A DNA stretch of 7,872 bases from Bacteroidales bacterium (lineage in GTDB: Bacteria > Bacteroidota > Bacteroidia > Bacteroidales > UBA4181). The notes under the pieces were generated by a model. The model did not search any database and was not told the DNA's origin. It saw only the letters and a list, made by a program, of their open reading frames with translations. The DNA lies in the NCBI GenBank assembly GCA_028700615.1, contig JAQVSH010000076.1, forward strand, positions 1 to 7,872, written 5' to 3'. Position 1 is the stretch's first letter. Each line of letters opens with the position of its first letter. The translations under genes were made by a program, and so were the position numbers. This document shows positions 1-6,585 of this stretch, one piece after another.

Positions 1-66
1 CTCTAAACTTAATTTGACCGCATTCTCTTTGAATGCTTTGCCGTAATGTGTTCTTTGTTTTCTCAT
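1..66 (-). CDS. IS3-family transposase OrfA, N-terminal fragment cut by the window edge
   Basis: The minus strand from the ATG at 66-64 reads 22 open codons beginning MRKQRTHYGKAFKENAVKLS, then leaves the window. A basic start followed by an (Y/F)xxxFKxxAVKL pattern is the hallmark of the first helix of the helix-turn-helix in IS3-family OrfA (InsE/transposase_8 type), which binds the element's terminal inverted repeats. OrfB, which carries the DDE catalytic domain and is normally made by -1 frameshifting, would lie outside the window to the left. The piece is too short to give a subgroup. It points away from the neighbouring DUF4249 remnant, as expected if the element inserted into that gene. 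The family call rests on one short motif. Confidence 0.72.
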   Translation of the reverse strand, partial: MRKQRTHYGKAFKENAVKLSLE

Positions 67-107
67 GTTACACAAAATTAAACTTTTATGCTTAACTCCG
101 TGTCTCA
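1..107 (-). mobile_element. End of an IS3-family insertion sequence (OrfA-proximal end)
   Basis: The OrfA start at 66 is followed outward by about 40 non-coding bases. On the minus strand these would begin TGAGACACGGAGTTAAGC if the element ends at 107. IS3-family ends are normally 5'-TG...CA-3', and 106-107 read CA on the plus strand. Immediately right of 107, an open frame starts that continues a DUF4249 protein without a start codon, so 107/108 is the most economical boundary. The boundary is inferred: the other inverted repeat and the target duplication are outside the window, so it could be off by several bases. Confidence 0.55.
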
Positions 108-608
108 GCTAAATTAGTAATTCCAGACGATGATTGGTCCGGAAGTGACACAGTCATGAGTATTACGGCAAAATTTATGGACCCCGGTGATGAAAAAAAC
201 TATTATCGGCTACTCGTCCGTAGTCTACAATTCGGAGGAATCTACGTAAATGATTTGTTTTCCTCTACTGACATCCTATTTGAAGATAAGAATATATCTG
301 TGTCACATAACGGATGGCCGGTCTTCTTTTCCAATGTTTTTGACGATACCATCTGTGATGGGGCTTCCTATGAGTTTACTGTGGAGATTCGGCAGCGACA
401 ATCCAGTGATGAAGACGTTGTACCTTACGTTGTAATAGAATTACAGCAGATTTCAGAAGCATTTTACAAATACTTGAAAGCCATTGAAATATTCAATTGT
501 TCTGCAAGCGACATATACGCGGAACCCGTCCGCATTCCATCCAACGTTGAAGGTGGGATTGGGATTGTGGGGAGCCTTACGGGGAACAGGCATATTTTGT
601 ATTTTTAA
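108..608 (+). pseudogene. DUF4249 family protein, C-terminal remnant interrupted by an IS
   Basis: The open frame has 166 residues from 108 to the TAA at 606-608. It looks like the C-terminal half of DUF4249 (PF14054) lipoproteins, which are often about 270-400 residues long and encoded next to TonB-dependent receptors in Bacteroidetes. Family-like features are the FMDPGDEKNYYRL segment (compare F.DP..E.NYYR), a Y.YLKAIEIFN segment near residue 120, and the near-terminal signature EPVRIPSNVEGGIGIVGS. The first ATG is at 156, but recognisable sequence (IPDDDWSGSDTV) continues in frame upstream of it to about 108, where the insertion-sequence end begins. There is no signal peptide or lipobox. 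I therefore read it as the 3' part of a gene broken by the IS. The 5' half may lie beyond the IS, outside the window. The remnant is probably not made as a stable exported protein. Confidence 0.75.
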
Positions 609-761
609 CTAGACGCGGCACTTCGAGTTTACCCACCCGTTAATCAGCAGCTTAAAGGATAAAATATGAACGTCCAGGCAGGCTAGATCATCTCATTAAA
701 ATTCCCGGAATCAAGCCCTGCCGGCTGAAATCAAAGTTTTATTGACCAACTAAAAGAATCG

Positions 762-793
762 TTTGTAGGGAATAGATTTAAAGTTTATATTAG
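762..793 (+). promoter_or_regulatory. Candidate Bacteroidetes sigma-type promoter for the operon
   Basis: TTTG at 762-765 is followed after 20 nt by TATATTAG at 786-793. This resembles the Bacteroides -33/-7 arrangement (TTTG, about 19-21 nt, TAnnTTTG), with one mismatch in the -7 box. It would give a 5' leader of about 200 nt ahead of the lipoprotein start at 999 and would transcribe through the FISUMP relic. A second, poorer candidate is TCTATTTG at 978-985, just upstream of the start codon, without a good -33 box. Such short motifs occur by chance in AT-rich spacer, so this is tentative. Confidence 0.3.
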
Positions 794-806
794 TATGACT
801 TTATCA

Positions 807-827
807 AACAATGTTTACAGCTTTAAT
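807..827 (+). repeat. 21-nt inverted repeat, left arm
   Basis: The 21 bases at 807-827 (starting AACAATGTTTAC and ending GCTTTAAT) match the reverse complement of 7473-7493 at 20 of 21 positions. The single difference is A versus G at 819. The arms lie about 6.6 kb apart in opposite orientation and bracket the operon and both intact FISUMP genes. Each arm sits beside damaged FISUMP sequence. A chance match of this quality in a window this size is unlikely, but its role is unknown. Confidence 0.5.
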
Positions 828-836
828 TATTCAATC

Positions 837-998
837 CTTGGCAAGTGCGACGGGATGGGCCGCTTCAGCGCCATTGGTTTCGGCAGCATCTGGTGGAGTT
901 CTACGAGGTACTTTACCGTTTACGCCGGGACCCGGTGCCTGGGCTACGATGAAAGCGTTGTACACAGTTATGCCAAATCTATTTGTTTTTCTATATTT
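837..998 (+). pseudogene. FISUMP (Fib_succ_major) domain, C-terminal relic
   Basis: In the frame that also encodes the downstream lipoprotein, 837-998 translates to a degenerate FISUMP C-terminus. It contains LGKCDGMGRFSAIG, then IWWSSTRYFTVYAGTRCLGY, then a tail KSICFSI. Intact family members end G(Y/F)WWSS...R.L.Y....(S/N)....K..G(F/Y)SVRC(I/V)(R/K)D, as in the two copies on the other strand. Here the final VRC(I/V)(R/K)D is missing and the next gene's ATG follows directly. The FTAL-like string at 814-825 lies in a different frame, so an older frameshift is possible. There is no N-terminal half and no signal peptide, so this is a dead fragment. It could be misread as an N-terminal extension of the next protein, but that protein's own signal peptide argues against this. 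Confidence 0.68.
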
Positions 999-2210
999 AT
1001 GAAAAAAATCATTATTACCGCATGTGTTATCCTGTTGATCGTGGGGTGTAAACAGGAGGAAGAAAAGCGTTTGTCTGTTCTTCAAAAAGACAACATGGAG
1101 ATTGGGGGTGTCCTTCCGGCAGGGGAGGAAATTGCTACCCGTACCACCCTGGACTCCGACGGATTACTTACTCTTTGGGAGGAAGGCGATGCCATTGGTG
1201 TGTATGGGAACGGACAGTCCAACGTGTCTTTAACCCTCACCTCAGGAGCAGGAACTCCATTTGGTGTATTTAGTGGAGCCCAAACAGGTATTCCTGAAGG
1301 AGCCTATTATCCGTACACAGCCTCTGCGGGAGACAATTACCACGAGGTGCACGGATTCCTGGATTATGAGCAGGTACAAGACGAAAATGTGCCCATGATT
1401 GCTCCATACGATTGGAAAATCAGTACCCACATCACGGTGAATGACCAGGAAGGCTACCGCATCCACTTCCGGGAGATCATGACCATGCTGGATATAAGCA
1501 TTGATGTAAGCGGGACGGCTCTGGTGGGCGAAACACTCGGATCGGTAACGTTATATGTCCCCGACAGAAAACTGGCCGGGGATTTTACTGTCGACCTGGG
1601 AATTCCCTCGGCAAGTCCCGTATTTGCGGAACAAGCTTCTGACAGGGTAATGGTCCGGTTGGAAAATCCTCCGTTGCTGGCATCGGGAGAGGTTATTCAT
1701 GTAAAGATGTTTATAAATGCTGCCATACAAGCCGGTGATCCTATACAAATTATTTTGGGGACAGGAGGCCACATCTCAACAACAACGGTACTGTCGGCAA
1801 AGACCATGCAGGAAGGGCACCGGTATTCTGTCACCCTGTCTCTGGCTGCCTTGTCGGGACAAACTGTTATAGAGACCAGGGAAGATCCGGGAAATTACCA
1901 GACATACGGGATATATCATCTTGGCGACACCCTCATAAGCTATAGGCAATTTGAAGACCAGTGGACTATTCTGTCTTACGATACGTATTACCATTTTCGG
2001 ATCCAGAATTTTATGCAGAAGAAAGTCGTTACCATTGGTTCCATCCCTTTGGACCCGAATCCGGGAATGGAATTTACCATAAATATTTCTGTTTTTGGGG
2101 TAGACAACATTCCTGTGGGAACTAAAAACGTCACGGTTATCCGTAAGGAAGGCAATATGTTGCTCCTTTTCGATCAGGAAAACCAGACCAGTTACCTTGT
2201 TTACAATTAG
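999..2210 (+). CDS. Fimbrillin-like (Mfa-like) surface lipoprotein
   Basis: The 403-residue protein starts at MKKIIITACVILLIVGC. This is a lipoprotein signal with the lipidated cysteine at residue 17, so 999 is preferred over the longer open frame from 795. The acidic cluster just after the cysteine (CKQEEEK) resembles the Bacteroidetes lipoprotein export signal that sends lipoproteins to the outer face of the outer membrane. Residues about 35-285 fit the fimbrillin/Mfa-like fold: the (A)TRT string at 46-49 followed by LWEEGDAIGVYG (59-70) is the typical start of these adhesin or fimbrial-subunit families, followed by beta-rich sequence. Residues about 290-403 form an additional beta-rich region that I do not recognise. 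The M6 protease follows after only 6 bp, so the two are surely co-transcribed. It may be a cell-surface adhesin, a fimbrial tip or anchor protein, or a partner of the protease. Its exact role is not shown by the sequence. Confidence 0.8.
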   Translation: MKKIIITACVILLIVGCKQEEEKRLSVLQKDNMEIGGVLPAGEEIATRTTLDSDGLLTLWEEGDAIGVYGNGQSNVSLTLTSGAGTPFGVFSGAQTGIPEGAYYPYTASAGDNYHEVHGFLDYEQVQDENVPMIAPYDWKISTHITVNDQEGYRIHFREIMTMLDISIDVSGTALVGETLGSVTLYVPDRKLAGDFTVDLGIPSASPVFAEQASDRVMVRLENPPLLASGEVIHVKMFINAAIQAGDPIQIILGTGGHISTTTVLSAKTMQEGHRYSVTLSLAALSGQTVIETREDPGNYQTYGIYHLGDTLISYRQFEDQWTILSYDTYYHFRIQNFMQKKVVTIGSIPLDPNPGMEFTINISVFGVDNIPVGTKNVTVIRKEGNMLLLFDQENQTSYLVYN

Positions 2211-2216
2211 AGTGCC

Positions 2217-4931
2217 ATGAAAAAGATATATCTCATTAATATTCTGTTATTAAGCTTATTGGTCGGTTTTTCCCAAACTGCTTATGCCGTAAAAGCCTAC
2301 CCGGGAACCATCCGGATTACTCAACCCGATGGATCGGTCATCACCATCCAAAAACACGGAGATGAATTTTTGAATTGGACCACCTGCGGGAACCGTTTAG
2401 TCAAACAGGGCCCCGACGGGTTTTATTACTTTGCGGAGTTCTCGGCCCGCGGAACCGTTCAGGCCACCTCCACACGGGTACAACCCGGAATTTTCCCACA
2501 GAGTATTTCAACAGTAAAACCTCCCGCTGTGGCACGCGAAAACGCACAGCGTTTAAGGCGGGAATTTGCACAGATATTCAGTGCCCGCAGTGACATTTCC
2601 CGCGTTGCCCCGGGGCTTATCCCTGCCGTTAAGAGTTCCACGCAATCCATTTCCATTGGGCAAAAAAAGTTCCTTGTCCTCTTGGTTGCCTTCAGCGACG
2701 TGGCTTTTACCTCGGCCGGTGCACAAAACGATTTTTATAACTTGCTCAACCAGGACGGGTATTCCACAAACGGGGGAACGGGATCTGCCTGGAATTATTT
2801 CTATGAAAATTCTTCGGGGACATTCGATCCGCAATTCGATGTGATTGGCCCCATCACTCTTTCACAACCGGCTGCCTATTACGGGGCCAATGATGACGAA
2901 GGCAATAATATCTATGAACGGGCACGAGAAATGGTCGTAGAAGCCATTGGATTAGCAGATAGGAATTTAGGAGTGGATTTTTCCCAATACGACAACGACG
3001 GGGACGGATATCTGGACAACATATTTGTGTATTTTGCCGGACACAACGAGGCCGAAGGTGGCGGAGATAATACCATCTGGCCACATTCGTGGTCAACTTA
3101 CAGTCAGAGCGTCTCAGTAGACGGTGTCACCACGGCTTCTTATGCATGTACCTCAGAATTTCGGGGGGACTCGGGAACCACCATGGCGGGGATTGGAACG
3201 TTTTGTCATGAATTCGGACACGTTATAGGATTGCCCGATTTTTACGACACAGACTATGAAATTAATGGATCTGCCCGTGGATTGGGATATTTTGCTCTGA
3301 TGTCCAGCGGAAATTATAACAACGATGGAAGGACACCTCCTTATCTAACCATCATAGAAAGAGAAATATTAGCATGGAAGACTGATGATGTTGATGAAAT
3401 AACAGAGGCAGGTAACTATAGCCTTAACCCTGTTTACACCAATGATGCTTATATTTCGCTGACCACCAACAATGGGGAGTTTTTCCTGCACGAATTCAGG
3501 CAGCTGTCTGGTTGGGATACTTATATTCCAAATTCAGGATTGTTGATCTATCATATTGATATGTCAAATAACATGGTGGGTGGTATTTCGGCAGCAGACC
3601 GATGGAGTTCATGGGCTGGAATCAATTCATATGCTTCTCATCAGTGTTGTGATCTGGTAGAGGCCGTCTATCCGGAATCCGCTATCGGTTCACACGACCA
3701 GGTCCCTTTTCCCGGAAGCAGCAATAACAGTTCATTTACAGATACTTCATCTCCTGCCGCAGTGGATTGGGCCGGTAATCCCATAGGGATAACCCTGACT
3801 GACATAAGAAATAACGGCAGTTCAGCCCGTTTTACAGTCAGTATCAACGAATATTATGTAATTACCGGAACAGTTTCTGATTCTAATGGAAATCCTGTTG
3901 CGGGAGCTGAAGTTACTTTAGCTTTTGAGGAATCTTCGGCCTCGGGCACTGTCCAAAAGACAGCCGTCACCCAGTCCGGATCCCTGTTTAGTTCGGCCAG
4001 AAGCATTTCCCGGGAAGAGGTGGCTACCGTTATGACAGACGGGAACGGTGCGTATGTTTTTCAAACCATAACACGTGAGGGAACCTACCATATTGTGGCC
4101 TCCAAAGAGGGTTATGCGACTGATTATGCTCAGGTCGACGTTTCCTGGTTTGGAACGTATACTGTCAATTTAAAAATATTTCCTCTGGGAGAAGGAGTAT
4201 TAAAGAAGCACGGTCCGTGGAACGGAACTGGTGTCGGGTATGGATCGTCGGGTGGCTCCCTATTCGGGGCCGTGGGATTCTCGGCCCATGAGCTGGCTCC
4301 CTATGAAGGCAGTACAATAGATTCCATTTCACTTCTGATATCTGGGACTTCTGCTGCTGAAGTGGGCATATTTATTACTTGCGGAGATGAAACGGTGTTA
4401 TTGGAAGCATTGACAAATCCATCTTTTGCAACGATGATGCAGGTGGATCTGACTTCTTATGAACTCATTATTCCGGGAGGAGAAGATATGAAATTTGGTT
4501 ATTACGTGATAGATAGTGATTACGGTTGGCCACTGGCTATCGACGACGAACCTTACGCTCCTATGGGTTTTTATATTGGACAGAGTCTTGCATCAATGTA
4601 TGAAAATTCGGCATTTGGCAACATCATGATATCGGCCGTTGTAACACGACCGGACAATCAACTCTTTACTCTTGGCTATCACATGATGCCTTATACAGGT
4701 CGTACATACAGGGTCGGGGATAGTTTTATATTCCGGTTATACGATGATCCTGATGTGTCAGGGGTAGAAAGACCGGATACAGTAACCTGGTTGTTTGATA
4801 ACCAGCCACAAAACACGGGTGATGTAATTACACTGACCGAGGGCAACCATACGGTCAAAGCGATTCTTACTTTTAGCGACCACTCCCAAACTATTGTTTA
4901 TGAGATAAAATGTGTAGCAGCGGAAAATTAA
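2217..4931 (+). CDS. Secreted M6-family zinc metalloprotease with CarboxypepD_reg-like and Ig-like C-terminal modules
   Basis: The 904-residue protein has a classical signal peptide ending TAYA (probable cleavage after residue 24) and no lipobox cysteine. Residues about 25-148 resemble the propeptide of M6-like proteases (AYPGTIRITQPDG, HGDEFLNW). The catalytic domain runs from about QKKFLVLLVAF (149) to about 540. The zinc site HEFGHVIGLPD is at 331-341, giving zinc ligands H331, H335 and probably D341 with catalytic E332. A Met-turn-like ALMSSG lies around M362. An acidic DNDGDGYLD loop at 259-267 looks calcium-binding. Residues about 546-660 resemble a carboxypeptidase-regulatory-like beta domain (ITGTVSDSNGNPVAGAEV), with a Ser-rich insertion. 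Residues 662-815 are an unassigned beta-sandwich-like region, and about 815-904 look Ig-like. I see no clear type IX secretion C-terminal signal. All catalytic residues are present, so it should be active after propeptide removal. The substrate is unknown. It lies between two lipoprotein genes in one operon. Confidence 0.9.
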   Translation: MKKIYLINILLLSLLVGFSQTAYAVKAYPGTIRITQPDGSVITIQKHGDEFLNWTTCGNRLVKQGPDGFYYFAEFSARGTVQATSTRVQPGIFPQSISTVKPPAVARENAQRLRREFAQIFSARSDISRVAPGLIPAVKSSTQSISIGQKKFLVLLVAFSDVAFTSAGAQNDFYNLLNQDGYSTNGGTGSAWNYFYENSSGTFDPQFDVIGPITLSQPAAYYGANDDEGNNIYERAREMVVEAIGLADRNLGVDFSQYDNDGDGYLDNIFVYFAGHNEAEGGGDNTIWPHSWSTYSQSVSVDGVTTASYACTSEFRGDSGTTMAGIGTFCHEFGHVIGLPDFYDTDYEINGSARGLGYFALMSSGNYNNDGRTPPYLTIIEREILAWKTDDVDEITEAGNYSLNPVYTNDAYISLTTNNGEFFLHEFRQLSGWDTYIPNSGLLIYHIDMSNNMVGGISAADRWSSWAGINSYASHQCCDLVEAVYPESAIGSHDQVPFPGSSNNSSFTDTSSPAAVDWAGNPIGITLTDIRNNGSSARFTVSINEYYVITGTVSDSNGNPVAGAEVTLAFEESSASGTVQKTAVTQSGSLFSSARSISREEVATVMTDGNGAYVFQTITREGTYHIVASKEGYATDYAQVDVSWFGTYTVNLKIFPLGEGVLKKHGPWNGTGVGYGSSGGSLFGAVGFSAHELAPYEGSTIDSISLLISGTSAAEVGIFITCGDETVLLEALTNPSFATMMQVDLTSYELIIPGGEDMKFGYYVIDSDYGWPLAIDDEPYAPMGFYIGQSLASMYENSAFGNIMISAVVTRPDNQLFTLGYHMMPYTGRTYRVGDSFIFRLYDDPDVSGVERPDTVTWLFDNQPQNTGDVITLTEGNHTVKAILTFSDHSQTIVYEIKCVAAEN

Positions 4932-4942
4932 TGCAAACAGAG

Positions 4943-5611
4943 ATGAAAAAGTTAATTCCTTATATTTTTTTAATGGTCTTCTATTCTTGTGGACCTCAGG
5001 ACAATCCCGATCCGGTTATATCTACAGTCAGTACCGCTGCGGTAACTAATATCACTATCACGACAGCCTCCTGCGGGGGTAATGTAACTGCCGACGGGGG
5101 AGCTGAAGTAACAGCCCGCGGCGTTTGCTGGAGCACCTCGGCCAGCCCGACCGATAATCTGACTACCCGTACGCAAGACGGTTCTGGAACAGGAACTTTT
5201 ACAAGCACGGTGACCGGACTTGCTTCCATAACCACATATTATATAAGGGCTTATGCAGTCAATGCAGCAGGAACGGCTTACGGACCACAGATCACATTCA
5301 CAACGCCGGCCAGTTTGTCACTTTCCGGCACCTCTCTGACCATCCCGGCAGAAGGAGGAACCTTTAACTCAATAACTGTGACGGCATATCTTGCCTGGAC
5401 TGCAGAGGCTACCTCAGGCAGTGATTGGTTGACCCTGAATACGACCTCGGGAGCTGCAGGTTCATCACAATTATCTTTTAATATTCAAGCAAATACTGCA
5501 TCGGCAGATCGTAATGCGACTATAAGGATCTCCTGTCTGGATATGCATCTGGATATACAAATAACTCAATGGCGTGCCGGGGGTTACATAGATGACGGCG
5601 GCCTCTTCTAG
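4943..5611 (+). CDS. Lipoprotein with Fn3-like and BACON domains
   Basis: The 222-residue protein starts MKKLIPYIFLMVFYSC, a lipoprotein signal with the cysteine at residue 16. An upstream in-frame ATG at 4910 overlaps the protease gene and would bury the signal, so 4943 is chosen, 11 bp after the protease stop. Residues about 26-122 match the fibronectin-III-like repeat common in Bacteroidetes surface lipoproteins (GGNVTADGGAEVTARGVCWS, then TYYIRAYAVNAAGTAYGP). Residues 124-212 match a BACON domain (PF13004): SGTSLTIPAEGGT, then SDWLTLNTTSG, ending ISCLDMHLDIQITQW. BACON and Fn3-like modules are beta-sandwiches found in surface glycan- or protein-handling lipoproteins; here they are the only domains, with no catalytic part. 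The short tail GGYIDDGGLF follows. It is probably an anchored accessory or binding partner of the protease. It is the last gene of the operon. Confidence 0.85.
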   Translation: MKKLIPYIFLMVFYSCGPQDNPDPVISTVSTAAVTNITITTASCGGNVTADGGAEVTARGVCWSTSASPTDNLTTRTQDGSGTGTFTSTVTGLASITTYYIRAYAVNAAGTAYGPQITFTTPASLSLSGTSLTIPAEGGTFNSITVTAYLAWTAEATSGSDWLTLNTTSGAAGSSQLSFNIQANTASADRNATIRISCLDMHLDIQITQWRAGGYIDDGGLF

Positions 5612-5690
5612 CACCAGTACCTGATGCGGCATTTCCCAGGTGCGTTTGGAAATTTCCCGGCCTACCCGACGTGTTTACAGCGGCTGTTAC

Positions 5691-5716
5691 AGAGCGCAAA
5701 GACAAGTGTGTGCTCT
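5691..5716. terminator. Weak hairpin at the convergent gene ends
   Basis: AGAGCGCA at 5691-5698 can pair with TGTGCTCT at 5709-5716 (8 bp with one G-U), with a 10-nt loop. It lies in the 104-bp gap between the BACON lipoprotein stop and the FISUMP stop, with its right arm touching the TAA of the latter. No clear T-run follows on either strand, so it is at most a weak bidirectional terminator. Confidence 0.25.
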
Positions 5717-6465
5717 TAATCTTTGATACAACGCACAGAGAGCCCGAAATCGCTGCCGATGCTTGACGATGAAAAACTTTCGGAATCGTAGGAAAGGGTG
5801 CGAATACAGATAAAATAAAATGTGTATTTGTACGTACGCGTAGAAGACCACCAATAGCCGTTGTCACCAACGCTGCTGAAGAGGCCGCCCAACGTGCTGC
5901 CGCGCTCTATGGAGTAAATTAAGCCACCTGGAAGGGCCGAGAAACCCGACTTGTTTCTGTATTCGGGATAATCGATATTGCCCGGTGTGCCAACATTTGA
6001 GGAAGAGGTCCAATTATTGGCTTTTGCCACCGATATGGCTAATTTATTACCTGAAGTAGTGCCATCATAGTTGTGTTTGTTGGCAATCAGATAATTTTCC
6101 AGTTGATTCCACTCTGCATCACTCGGCAGATGCCATCCTTCGGGGCAGGCAGTCTTTGCAGCCGACCAGTTATAGAGGACACCGTAGGTTTTATAGTTAT
6201 CTGTAGCTTTGGCTTCCTCCACATCTGTTCCGTAGTATTCATATACGTAATAATGATCGTCACTGGATGATACCGTTTCATAAGAACTGACCGATGGTAG
6301 ATAAGCCATATTATCAACAGTCCACAGCTGATCCCCAATAATTACTGTTTTATACCTGTTGCCATCCCGGTTGTCGACTAACATGCCGAAAGTATAGGGG
6401 GCTTCCAGAGGAGTGCAGGAATAGGCACACATGATCGTAAGCAAATAAACAATCGTTTTTTTCAT
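5716..6465 (-). CDS. FISUMP domain lipoprotein, copy 1
   Basis: The 249-residue protein starts MKKTIVYLLTIMCAYSC, a lipoprotein signal with the cysteine at residue 17. The start at 6465 is chosen because the longer frame adds 15 residues ahead of the signal. It is a complete Fib_succ_major paralogous domain (FISUMP, PF09603/TIGR02145). The N-terminal element is DNRDGNRYKTVIIGDQLW (31-48); the centre is YGVLYNWSAAKTACPEGWHL (94-113) followed by PSDAEW; the C-terminal part is SGFSALPGG, NGYWWSSTR and the end SVRCIKD. C107 and the C-terminal cysteine are conserved and may form a disulfide. The family is abundant in Bacteroidetes and Fibrobacter and is usually surface-associated, with no established biochemical function. 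Copy 2 lies 120 bp upstream on the same strand. The middle of copy 1 (about 120-175) is longer and diverges from copy 2, so they are old paralogs. Confidence 0.88.
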   Translation of the reverse strand: MKKTIVYLLTIMCAYSCTPLEAPYTFGMLVDNRDGNRYKTVIIGDQLWTVDNMAYLPSVSSYETVSSSDDHYYVYEYYGTDVEEAKATDNYKTYGVLYNWSAAKTACPEGWHLPSDAEWNQLENYLIANKHNYDGTTSGNKLAISVAKANNWTSSSNVGTPGNIDYPEYRNKSGFSALPGGLIYSIERGSTLGGLFSSVGDNGYWWSSTRTYKYTFYFICIRTLSYDSESFSSSSIGSDFGLSVRCIKD

Positions 6466-6585
6466 TTCTGTAATATTTATGTATGAATAAAGTATTAAAA
6501 TTTCGCTCAATGAGCCGGGAAAAGGAGGAATTAAGATGAATTGACAAAAATATATAAAGTAACACCAGTGAAATAGAGAAATAAA

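Larger units (their letters stand above)
609..836. other. Intergenic stretch without an intact gene
   Basis: Between the DUF4249 stop and the FISUMP relic I see no gene with a recognisable product on either strand. There is no convincing terminator: the only hairpin-like string is a weak CCGG...CCGG around 705-723. The stretch contains a candidate Bacteroidetes-type promoter (762-793) and one arm of a 21-nt inverted repeat pair (807-827). An open frame continuing the FISUMP relic reaches back to 729, but its translation before about 837 has no resemblance to the family. Confidence 0.5.

Noticed and set aside
795..998. N-terminal extension of the fimbrillin-like gene from the ATG at 795
   Set aside because: A complete lipoprotein signal peptide begins at 999, and the upstream translation resembles a decayed FISUMP tail, so this is a chance in-frame join.
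5616..5670. Short imperfect direct repeats (GGCATTTCCCAGG and GGAAATTTCCCGG) with a GGAAATTTCC palindrome in the convergent gap
   Set aside because: They are short, imperfect and not associated with any known element; they do not form a good terminator.
5520..5870. Minus-strand open frame of 116 codons across the convergent junction
   Set aside because: It is an out-of-frame shadow of FISUMP copy 1 and the antisense of the BACON gene, with low-complexity basic composition and no family features.
5597..5889. 12-bp inverted match (GGCGGCCTCTTC) between the end of the BACON gene (5597-5608) and FISUMP copy 1 (5878-5889)
   Set aside because: Both are within coding sequence for GGLF. A 12-bp match is expected several times by chance in a window of this size.
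6466..6585. Promoter ahead of FISUMP copy 1 (TATATTTTTG on the minus strand)
   Set aside because: The -7-like string has the wrong spacing within the motif and no TTTG at the expected distance upstream, so I could not support it.
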